From Pristionchus mayeri (Eukaryota; Nematoda; Chromadorea; Rhabditida; Neodiplogasteridae): a stretch of 64,000 nt of DNA. The position numbers were made by a program, and so were the translations under genes. The notes under the pieces were generated by a model. It did not search any database and was not told where the DNA came from. It was given only the letters and a program-made list of their open reading frames with translations. Each line of letters starts with the position of its first letter. The first letter of the stretch is position 1. Below, one piece after another: positions 45,501 to 52,874 of this stretch. The stretch lies in assembly GCA_036245805.1 (NCBI GenBank), contig BTRK01000003.1, forward strand, positions 1,488,001 to 1,552,000. Reading direction: 5' to 3'.

Positions 45501-48500
45501 ATTGTTATTATTATTGGGCTTGAATGAAGGTTTCGGTGAGCTCACCCGGTGATTGCCGGATTTTGTTAGTGGCTATGAGGAACAGTGTTTTAAGAGCATG
45601 TGAGAGTGTACACGAACATCACTAATACTATTGAATTTTGCTATTGTTATTATTAGGATACAATGACGTTGTGGAAAAGAGCACCCGGTGATTGCAGGGT
45701 TTAGCCAGCGACTATGAGGAAGAGTGTTTCTGAAAGAACGATAGAATGCTCGTTCGATGGCATTATAATAATGATACTTTCGGCATATACTTACAGCCCT
45801 AATAAATGCTTGTTATTATTATTATTGTTGTTGTTATCGTTTTTTACCATTATTTCGATCGCAGGCGGGTCACGACCTCTACCAGCTCGTCGTCTACCTC
45901 GCGCCGGGCAACTACCACGCCTTCCACTCGCCCGCCAAGTGGACCAGCGAGCACATCAGGCACTATCCGGGTAGGGTATGATGATGGTGGGGGGGGGGGG
46001 GGGGTAGTTCGGTGGGACAGATTCGTGATTAGTGGTGCTATTTGACACGAACGGTAGAGAAGGGAGGGTAGTTCAGCGGTGAAGACTAGTGATTAGTAGC
46101 GTCTTCATTCTCGGTAGCTTTGCATATGAGAGAAGTGCATCAGGCACTTTCCGGATACAATGGGATAGTAGTTCGGTGGGCAGTTTCGAGGTTAGTAGTG
46201 CTTTCATTCTCGGTTACAATACTAGTGATAGGATCACAGTAGCCACTAGGGCGGCAAGAGCGGGTCACGGGTGACCCGCGCTATTCACCATTCCGCCGGG
46301 TCACCCGATTTTATGACCCTGACCCGTTTCTGACCCGTAATTTCGGGTTAGAAGCGGCTCTCACTCCCTCTCGAAAGGAAGAGCGAGAGCGAGAGAGTAC
46401 GGTGAATGGAGAGAGCACCGAGAGACTCGTCTCTCGGCGCTCCCTCCATTTACCGCACTCTATCTCTCTTCCTCTTCCTTTCTCGCTATCACCCTTGACC
46501 CGTGTCCGACCCGTATCCGACGGGTCTGACCGACCCGTATCTGACCCGTTTTAGAGGGTCAAAAGGTCAACCCGTGATCCGTTCTTGCCGCCCTAGTAGC
46601 CACTATCCGGGTGACGTAGGGCTCGTATGAGCGGGGAATGGGTTGTTCTACGCTCTTGCCATATTTGTGATTTTTTCTTTGCGGACTCCGACCAACAATT
46701 GCTTCCAAGAGAGCAGGACTACTGAAGTGCAATGGGTGCAAACAGAATTCATCGGGCAAGATTTGAAATGTTGAATGCATAAAAACTGAAACTCCATAAT
46801 GTCTGCGAGGTATCACACGAAGTAGAGAGAGTAGCGTACTGCTTGAAATCTTCGTGTAGCCAATGGTTGGACAAGATGATCCTCATCGGAGTTTAGAGAG
46901 TAGCGTGATACAACACTCTCTGCTGCAGGTCGGATGAGAACTATGACGTCATGCCGCCCTTGATATATCAAAAGGCGGCATGACGTCATAGTTCTCATCC
47001 GACTTAGTGTCATGTGAACACTCTCTGCTGCAGGTCTGCTGCTGTCAGTGCGACCGGCGCTGCTCAATCGCGTGCCGCACCTCTTCTGCCTGAATGAACG
47101 GGTGAGTGCTGAAGTGGAGATAAATTCACAAGAGATGAGATGTTTGTATTGAAAAATCGTAGTTAGTCGTTGCGACCACACTGTAAGAGTTATGCCGCAA
47201 CGAGCGGGTGAGTGCTGAACTAGGGATAAATTCAGAATAAATTATATGTTTGTGTGAAAAATTCGTAATTAGTCGTTGCGACCGTGATGTAAGCGTTATG
47301 ATTCAACGAACGGATGTGAAAAATATTGAATTTCAAAAATGCTATAGTTATTCATTTTCCGAAGGATATGGGCTTTTTTGCCATGTTTGTGTGAACTTGA
47401 AATTGTGTGTGATTCGTGGTTTCAGAGAGGTCATATAATTAGATGGCAAGGGGGTGAACCAATCTCATCATGTTGCGTTTGGCTAAAATGTAAATTAAAG
47501 ATTTTATTATTTTCGGGGAACTGTGTTTCATGATTCGTGGTTTCAGCCAATCGCTATACTGATAAGATGAGGGTGGAGTCAATCGTCCCGCAGCTCAGCA
47601 TCTAAAACATCTTAATCCATGTCTGCAGGTGATCCTGAACGGCAGTTGGCGGCACGGCTTCTTCTCGATGGCTGCCGTGGCTGCGACGAACGTCGGTGAC
47701 ATCGCCATCGACGCAGTGAGTTGACTGATTCTGATTCTGATTCTGACTCGATTGTGATTCTGACAGGTGATGGCTATGCAAGAAATTTGTGTAGAAAATT
47801 TGCAATTAGTCGCTGCAAGAGCTCTGGCTCGCTTATGTCGACGCCTTCAGTTGCAACTGATTCTTACCCTCTGGCTCTCTTAAATTCATACACTGTCGCT
47901 AAGTATGTTGTGAGGAGTCGGTTGGCTTTCGAAGTGCAGTAAAGGTACATTAGTGGTAGTGGATCGATGTTAGCACACTTGTGAAGCAGCTATGTTTCCG
48001 GGATCTTGTTTAATTTATTGCGCAGTTCGAGCAATGGTACTATTGGCGTTTCGTTGGGTCTAGAGGTTTAGGAATATTTGTGAAACATTCATCTGGCTGT
48101 GTCGTGGAATTGGTTTCCTTCTTTTGCTTTCTCGTCCTAATACCGTAACCTCTTCCCTTCAGGACCCGTCGGTGCGCACGAACATCTCGAGTCGTCGGGC
48201 GGCGCGCGCGGAGAGCGTCCGCACGGAGTGCGCGCGTGCGTTCGCTGCGGGCGAGCGCGTCGGCGAGTTCCGCCTCGGATCGACCATCGTGTTGGTTAGT
48301 GGACATACTGTTGAAGAAAAGACGATATTGTTTACTGAACGATCTTCCGCGTGACAATTGTTGAAAGTGAAAGTCAGCTGGATTTGTGGAGGTGATGAAA
48401 CCGAACTATTACTGCTAGTATTTTTGCCTCGGATCAACCTATGCATAGATCAGATACAGTTCGAAAAAAATTATATGGTCATACGAAACGGATCATCATT

Positions 48501-48792
48501 GTTAACACTGAAATTCTACAACATTTGTGGTGCCCACGAAACGTAATTGTTACGGCTTACCATTTTATTCCGATGGAATCACCTTGAAGTATGCGGTCCA
48601 GGAAGTTTCCTGTTGCACAGGGTGGATATTTCGAACCTAATTCTAACTTTCACAATTACTGCATCGTTCATTAGGCATTAGAAAATGAAATAATTTTTGC
48701 AGATCTTCCAAGCGCCGTCGAACGTGAAGTTCGCCGTGCAGGCAGGCGACGCGCTCCGCTACGGCCAGAGCCTCATCGTCGACGACATGTAG
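36536..48792 (+). CDS. psd-1: Phosphatidylserine decarboxylase, mitochondrial proenzyme
   Basis: Makes phosphatidylethanolamine from phosphatidylserine at the inner mitochondrial membrane. Exons: 36536-36592, 36640-36682, 42754-42886, 43120-43372, 43755-43835, 43943-44029, 44849-44917, 45298-45351, 45865-45970, 47034-47101, 47629-47715, 48163-48294, 48703-48792; 1260 nt, 419 residues (human about 409). Exons 1-2 give a basic, serine-rich presequence (MSLGASWIRSIAGSYRS). Exon 3 holds the membrane helix (YALLASSAVIGGTGAYAA). Then come a basic linker, LRRPLLGLFAKMYDC, FFNRTLRPEARPI, SPADGIVLHYG, NYHAFHSPAKW, GSWRHGFFSMAAVAATNVG and the self-cleavage motif LGST (about 384-387), whose Ser becomes the pyruvoyl group. 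It ends with QAGDALRYGQSL. The exon 3 donor (42887) was chosen for phase and is the least certain junction. Intron 2 is 6.1 kb of repeats. Confidence 0.93.
37290..37830. repeat. Cluster of GAGA-type hairpins in PISD intron 2
   Basis: Several imperfect hairpins built from CTCTCTCGC-like and GAGAGAGTA-like stems (near 37293-37385, 37485-37540, 37600-37660 and 37755-37830) with CTCAC/GTGAG-rich flanks. Long open frames here come from the simple composition. Confidence 0.6.
38209..38258 (+). repeat. Dispersed ~50-nt repeat
   Basis: TTTGTACATAAAATTTGC, AATTAGTCGTTGCGACCGC, TGCAAGAGTT; almost identical to the copy at 27661. Confidence 0.78.
38390..38800 (+). repeat. Diverged direct duplication of ~225 nt in PISD intron 2
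   Basis: AGTTTCTGCGGTGATTTAGAA with AACCTGGCGATT and TTCAGTCATTGACTA (38450-38505) recurs as AGTTTCTGAGGTGATTGAAA, AACCTGGAGATT and TTCAGTCATTGGCTA (38680-38732). Confidence 0.7.
39728..39777 (+). repeat. Dispersed ~50-nt repeat
   Basis: AATTTGAAATTAGTCGTTGC and CTCTGCAAGAGTT; PISD intron 2. Confidence 0.72.
40146..40197 (+). repeat. Dispersed ~50-nt repeat
   Basis: TTTTGTATACAAAATTTGAAG then TTAGTCGTTGCGGCCCTCTG; PISD intron 2. Confidence 0.72.
40451..40497 (+). repeat. Dispersed ~50-nt repeat
   Basis: TTTTGTACACAAAATTCGC with AATTAGTCAATGCGGCG; PISD intron 2. Confidence 0.72.
40660..42115 (+). repeat. Irregular tandem repeats in PISD intron 2
   Basis: Units with GCCCGCGCGTGTTTT, GGCACTTGG and AATATTTCTTCTCGAG recur from 40670 to 41640. 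CCCCAAGTGGCT followed by CTGTCTCGCACTT recurs near 41173, 41514 and 42046. AAAGATGCGC with GATAACAAATCAC and TAGCCACTTATATTGCCATC occurs at about 41782 and 41930. Confidence 0.75.
41340..41451. mobile_element. hAT-like palindromic MITE, copy 3
   Basis: 112-bp essentially perfect palindrome from TAGTGATGCCAAATCGG to its mirror. Flanks GTTCGCAT and GTTCACAT match at 7 of 8 bases. Same family as 4154-4265 and 7361-7472; the cleanest of the three. Confidence 0.9.
42373..42540. repeat. 168-bp palindromic MITE-like element
   Basis: TACTGTGAGAATAGAAAGCG at the left is mirrored by CGCTTTCTATTCTCACAGTA at the right, around inner arms TTTCTAAATATACGCGGAAC and GTTCCGCGTATACTTAGAAA. It ends about 210 bp before PISD exon 3. 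Confidence 0.82.
43608..43684. repeat. CRE-palindrome MITE, copy 6 (diverged)
   Basis: GTTCGGATGGGAACTATTTCG pairs with CGAAATAGTTCTCACCCAAT. The TGACGTCA core has decayed to TTTCGTGATG. Confidence 0.6.
44018..44232 (+). repeat. Triplicated exon 6 donor region of PISD
   Basis: GCCACGCCCCTCGTGAGTTG (real exon end and donor, then ATCTTTGATCTTT) recurs as GCCATGCCCCACGTGAGTTG near 44069 and as CGCCCCTCGCGAGTTGATC, then TTTGATCTTT, near 44202. Confidence 0.82.
44105..44152 (+). repeat. Dispersed ~50-nt repeat
   Basis: TTTTGTACATAAAATTCGTA then ATTAGTCGCTGCGGCGCTC; located between duplicated PISD exon 6 donor segments. Confidence 0.72.
44560..44792 (-). repeat. tRNA-derived SINE candidate
   Basis: On the minus strand the element starts GGCGAGGTGGCGCAGTGG, with an A-box-like stretch, a later B-box-like GAGTTCGACCCC and a closing CCTCGCC that pairs with GGCGAGG as an acceptor stem (44724-44792). 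The T stem and anticodon arm are not convincing, so it is tRNA-like and not a working tRNA. About 170 nt of unrelated sequence follow it. Flanking TCAATGAATGAAAAATATC occurs twice just outside the head. Confidence 0.5.
45400..45740 (+). repeat. Tandem units in PISD intron 8
   Basis: GTGATTACCGGTTTTATTTAG, CGGTGATTGCCGGATTTTG and CGGTGATTGCAGGGTTTAG, each followed by GCTATGAGGAA-like text, lie near 45400, 45547 and 45690, at about a 145-nt period. Confidence 0.7.
45950..46625 (+). repeat. Repeated exon 9 end of PISD within intron 9
   Basis: CATCAGGCACTATCCGGGTAG (exon end and donor) recurs as CATCAGGCACTTTCCGGATAC near 46138 and in part as CCACTATCCGGGTGACGTAG near 46601. GTAGTTCGGTGGG and GATTAGTGGTGC-type text follows the first two. 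A G homopolymer of about 18 nt lies near 45987-46004. Confidence 0.75.
46247..46595. mobile_element. hAT-like MITE with nested hairpin
   Basis: A 349-bp element, ends TAGGGCGGCAAGAGCGGGTC and GATCCGTTCTTGCCGCCCTA, flanked by perfect 8-bp direct repeats GTAGCCAC (46239-46246 and 46596-46603). TIRs starting TAGGG plus 8-bp duplication fit hAT. The interior holds many ACCCGT/ACGGGT subterminal motifs, as hAT elements often do, and a GAGA-type hairpin of about 130 bp (46355-46490). Confidence 0.92.
46928..47005. repeat. CRE-palindrome MITE, copy 7
   Basis: The cleanest copy: GGTCGGATGAGAACTATG then ACGTCATGCCGCC, mirrored almost perfectly, with TGACGTCA in both arms. It lies between two copies of the PISD exon 10 acceptor (CTCTCTGCTGCAGGTC). 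Confidence 0.85.
47092..47245 (+). repeat. Duplicated exon 10 donor of PISD
   Basis: GAACGGGTGAGTGCTGAAGTG then GATAAATTCA (real donor at 47102) recurs as GAGCGGGTGAGTGCTGAACTA then GATAAATTCA near 47202. A weaker third GAACGGATGTGAA lies near 47307. Each is followed by a copy of the 50-nt dispersed repeat (47141-47191 and 47249-47298). Confidence 0.85.
47141..47191 (+). repeat. Dispersed ~50-nt repeat
   Basis: AAAATCGTAGTTAGTCGTTGC and GACCACACTGTAAGAGTTATG; within the PISD exon 10 duplication. Confidence 0.7.
47249..47298 (+). repeat. Dispersed ~50-nt repeat
   Basis: AAAATTCGTAATTAGTCGTTG and GACCGTGATGTAAGCGTTATG; the second unit of the same duplication. Confidence 0.7.
47785..47826 (+). 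repeat. Dispersed ~50-nt repeat
   Basis: TTTGTGTAGAAAATTTGC then AATTAGTCGCTGCAAGAG, with the middle shortened; PISD intron 11. Confidence 0.65.
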
Positions 48793-49215
48793 ATGACGTC
48801 AGATGCTGACGTCACCTTGTCCCTCCCCCTTACAGTATCCCTTACAGTATCACTTCATCGGTTAGAAGTTCCGATAGATAAAGATACAATATCCTCCCCA
48901 GTTCTACCGTAACTTCAGATCGATGAAGTAGGGTATCCCCCACTCCCGTTTGTTCGAAGTGGGAATGAATAGTCACAGACTTTTGTTTCACGACGAAATT
49001 TATTTGCTCACTACAGTGCTTATTTTGGTTGTCCTGTAGGTTGTCTGACAATCCTCTCCCTTTCTTCTCTTTTTCCTTCCTTCCTCCTCTTCTCTGCCCC
49101 TCTCTCTTCATACCGGTGCAATGCCATCCATTCGTTTGTTCCCCATCTATCGTATCGATCCGTATCAGTTGCTCCCTTCGATATCTTAATCGTCTTTGAT
49201 ACAATTTGTTGTTAC

Positions 49216-49221
49216 AATAAA
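49216..49221 (+). promoter_or_regulatory. Poly(A) signal of PISD
   Basis: AATAAA, 424 nt beyond the PISD stop, just before the purine-rich tract. Confidence 0.45.
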
Positions 49222-49339
49222 TCCATAAATCCGATCGCGTAAAAACCGGGAGGCACTTTACTAACAATTAGATTAGAAACAAGCCAAACCAAACCAGAGC
49301 CAAAAAACCAGAAATTCTTGGCTAGTGGTGGCTGAGGCT

Positions 49340-50805
49340 CAACGAAGCAAGGTGAGGGGATGAAGAGTGAACAGAAAAATAAAAATGATGAGTGCGGAGG
49401 GAACGGAGTGAAGAGTTAGGAAGGAATAGGAAGAGGGAGAGGGAAGAGGGAATGAGTGAAGGAAGATGAGTGAGCGGAGAAGGGTGAAGGGTAAAGGGTG
49501 AAGGATGAAGGGTGATGAGTGAGGGAAGAGGGAAAGAATAAGTATGAACAGAATAAGTATGGCAAGGGTGAGGAGAGAGGAGGGAAGAGTGAAGGATGAA
49601 GATTGAAGAGGGGAGGGTGAGGAGTGAACAGGAAAAAGGAAGAGTGAAGAGTGAAGAGGGTAGAGTGAAGTGGGAAGAGGGAAGAGGGAAGAGGGAAGGA
49701 TAATGAGTGAAGGCAAATGAGTGAGGGAAGAATAGTGAAGGGTGAAGGATGAAGGGTGTAGGGGGAATGGTGATGAGTGACCAGGGAAGAGGGAAGAGCG
49801 AAAGAAGAAGGGTGAAGTATGAACAGGGGCAAGGGCGAGGAGAGAGGAGGGAAGATTGAAGGGTGAAGATTGAAGAGGGGATGGTGGGGAGTGGTCAGGA
49901 AAAAGGAGGAGGGAAGAGTGAAGAGGGTAGAGTGATGAGGGAAGAGGGAAGGATAATGAGAAGGAAAATGAGTGAGGGAAGAAGAGAAGAGTGAAGGATG
50001 AAGAGTGAAGAGGGAAGGATGAAGAACAATGAAGAGAGCAACAGGGAAGGACGGGGAATGAAGTGGGAAGAATGAATGATGAAAAGGGAAGGGTGAGGAA
50101 TGAAGAATGAACATGCCAAGGGTGAGGAGAGTGGAGGGAAGAGTGAAGGATGAGGAGTGGGGGGGGGGCGAAGTTGGAAGAGGGACAGGAGGGTCTTGAG
50201 GAAGGTAGATCAGGAAGAGTGGTAATGAAGGGGATGGGAAGGGGATGGAGGGTGAGGAATGGTGAGGGAAGGAAGAAAGAGTGGAGGAGTGGTAGGGGGA
50301 GGGTGATGAAAGGAAGGGAAGAGGTAGCTGACGACTGGAATACTGGAGGGCTGGAAGACTATGATGGGAATACACTCATCTCTCCGACTTTAATCGACTT
50401 TCGCAGTCAAAGAGCGAGAGCCAGAGAAGAGCCAGTGATGATAGAGTTAAGGGAGAGAGGAAGGATCGCAGGGACGGAAGAAGAGGGAGGGGAAGGGATA
50501 TTGGGATGAAGGAAGAGGGAGGGATATTGATGAGGTAGCTGACGACTGATGATAGACGACTTGAAGAATGGAAGACTAGGAATGGGAAGGGACTCACATC
50601 TTCGACTCTTATCGGCGCCCGCACTCAAATAGCGAGAACCAGAAAAGAGCCAGAGGTGTCTGAGTTGGATGAAGGGAGGGAGGAAAGCATGGAAGGATAG
50701 TAGGGGAAGACGATGGGTTGGCAGGGAAGGGATGAGAGGAAGGGAAGGGATGGGCGGAGGGAGGGAGGAATGGGCAGGGGGGAGGGCGAGAGGTCACCGA
50801 GCCCC
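49340..50805 (+). repeat. Long polypurine tract (GA-rich minisatellite)
   Basis: About 1.4 kb in which the plus strand is overwhelmingly G and A, built from irregular units such as GAAGGGTGAAGGATGAAGG and GAGGGAAGAGGGAAG. The minus strand therefore shows a 319-codon Ser/Leu/Pro/His frame, which is an artefact. The strand asymmetry is compatible with triplex (H-DNA) formation. A short less-biased stretch lies at 50345-50420. Confidence 0.9.
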
Positions 50806-50888
50806 GCCCACTTGCAGTCTGTATCTAGTTTGGTCTCGCCAACCGCAAAGTGCAAACTTCGCGCAACAACAACATCCCACGATGTTTT

Positions 50889-50943
50889 CCCCTAAGTTCC
50901 GCCCCCTATGGGGCGGGTGTCTTACGTTTTATTTATAAAAAGA
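50889..50943 (+). promoter_or_regulatory. GC-box and TATA-like promoter candidate
   Basis: GCCCCCTATGGGGCGGG (palindromic, GC-box-like) at 50902-50918 is followed by TTTATTTATAAAAAG at 50928-50942. The next 250 bp are CpG-rich. This arrangement looks like a plus-strand core promoter, but no confident gene follows. It could drive a non-coding RNA or an unrecognised spliced gene ending near 51944. Confidence 0.35.
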
Positions 50944-51602
50944 GACTAAGACCAGCCTGGGCAGATGACCAAACCGTCCGTCTAAGCAGTGAGCCGCACG
51001 TTTTCCCCTCGAGACCAGCTCGATTCGACCCGAGCGGCGACCGTCCGACCAGCTGACGACCTCCGACTGACCGAGCACGCAGCAACTCCCGCCCGGCGAG
51101 TGCAGCCAGAAGGAGGCACTCTCTGCGACGACCACGAGAAGAGAAGAAGAGAGGCTGCCCGTGGAAGAGAGGAGCCGAAGCCTGCAAAGAGAAGGGTTCG
51201 AGAGAGATAGCACAGACTAAAGTAGTCGTTTTGAAGCAGACCGTAAGAGGGACGGCACTAGAGTGAAGGGAATTGAGGGAATCGAAATGTAGAACACCGT
51301 ACTGCCAATCATAGTAATCCGAAACCCCATGTCAGACATTTCATAAGAACAGATTTGGGAAACAATGTCCCATCATTCTCCACTAGACAACCCGGTCTTG
51401 GGAGGTATCAACTTCTAGGATTGGCGATTCGCTGATGTAATGCGATGTGACAGAATGGTGAAGTACTAGATCGGAATATCACTGTGGGATAATAACCAAA
51501 ATTATATTCATCCCAAAGGTTTTCATGCAACGGTGAGCATACGACCTAGTTCCTCATCGAATAGGTAGCCTAGTACCTCCTTCCCCCTCCCTCCCCCACT
51601 AA

Positions 51603-51944
51603 CCTCTCTCCACTCCCCGGACTCGGCCCGCTGCCCTCCATGCACGCACGTCGTGGGACGCAGCGGGCCTCCCTCGTCGAAGTGAGGGACGTGCGTCTGC
51701 AAGGAAAGCGGTAGATGATGCCATCGTCGAGGAAGGATCAGATGACGTCATCTTAGAGGGGGTATACCTTCTTGCGGTGACGCCCCTCGTCCCCAAGGTG
51801 GCCCTTGACTCCTCGCCGGTGAAGGCGCGGCCTACAAGAGATGCGATTGGAGAGACGGACGGGGAAGGGGACCCAGCGAAGTATACGATGAAACACGAAA
51901 ACACGAAAGCGACGAGTTTGAAACTTGCAACACCAAGGAGCTAG
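51603..51944 (+). CDS. Unassigned ORF or exon without ATG
   Basis: A 113-codon plus-strand frame open from 51603 to a TAG at 51942, lacking an in-frame Met until near its end. It encodes an acidic, protein-like stretch (RKAVDDAIVEEGSDDVILEG, then VYLLAVTPLVPKVALDSSPV). I do not recognise it. It might be a 3' exon of a gene starting from the promoter-like site near 50940, or a decayed mobile-element fragment. The minus strand also has an open frame here, so composition may explain part of it. Confidence 0.25.
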   Translation, partial: PLSTPRTRPAALHARTSWDAAGLPRRSEGRASARKAVDDAIVEEGSDDVILEGVYLLAVTPLVPKVALDSSPVKARPTRDAIGETDGEGDPAKYTMKHENTKATSLKLATPRS

Positions 51945-52683
51945 AGTGTATCACTGAAGTTGCATCTTGGAGATAGGAGCCTACTACTAGCAAAGTGAGG
52001 ACTACACGAATCTCACTAGGCATGAAAAAATGACGCCATTCAAGAAACAAGCAAATGAAAATATTAGTTGCCAAGGGTAGATGTCTCACACGTGAAGGAG
52101 GTTGATTATATAGCCGAGATGAGTTAAAACGCAGAAGTTAAAGGTGATAACAACAACTGTAATCAAAAGCAAGAAAGTAGAGGACCTGAACTAGATGGAG
52201 CAACGTGGATGAACGAAAACAGAAGGGAAGAGGCAATGGTGTGACTCGAGGAAGCGAGGCGGACAGCCAGGTCAGGGGGTAGATCAAGAGGGGGATGGGA
52301 AGGGAAGGGAAGGAAGAGAGGGAAGAGAGGGTGGAGCAGCCCAGAGACTGGACCGACAGTGAATGAGGAAAGGCGAGGCGAGGCGGAGGGAGTGAAGGGA
52401 AGCGGGGGTAGATCAAGAGAGGGAGAGTAGACGCGTGTTCCAATCAGGAGAGATCAATGAATCGACTTGGGATAGACAGAGAGGGCAGTGATCTACCCTG
52501 ACAAGGAAGCGACTTAAGAATGCGATTCATCCTTGTTCCGCGTCGGCTCTAGTTGCTTTTTTTGCAACGTGGGAATTTTGAAGACATGACAACTAAGATT
52601 GACACATCCGACCAGACAAACAAACTCAATGGATAGGACACGCCTTCACCATCATCCATCTCCAGAATCCGCTCAAAACTTGC
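51945..52683. other. Intergenic tail-to-tail gap
   Basis: No gene seen. 52200-52440 is purine-rich with GAAGGGAAG-type units similar in style to the tract at 49340-50805. Confidence 0.5.
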
Positions 52684-52689
52684 TTTATT
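52684..52689 (-). promoter_or_regulatory. Poly(A) signal of lin-37
   Basis: AATAAA on the minus strand, 186 nt beyond the lin-37 stop codon. Confidence 0.5.
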
Positions 52690-52874
52690 CGATTATGTAC
52701 AGAGATCGATGTGATGCAAAATGGGAGAGTGCAACCATGGAAACGAGAGGAGAACGTAATAAATAGTGGAGATCAATCGATAGTTAACGATGGCGATAGT
52801 CGAGAAATACGGTAGGTGGGAGTACGGTAGGTCAGGGAGAGTACGGTAGTTCGGTAGGCCAAGGAGATAACTCA

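Noticed and set aside
49416..50375. 319-codon minus-strand ORF rich in Ser, Leu, Pro and His
   Set aside because: It is the complement of a polypurine tract; frames stay open because stop codons are rare in pyrimidine-only sequence. No domain, splice sites or Met context.
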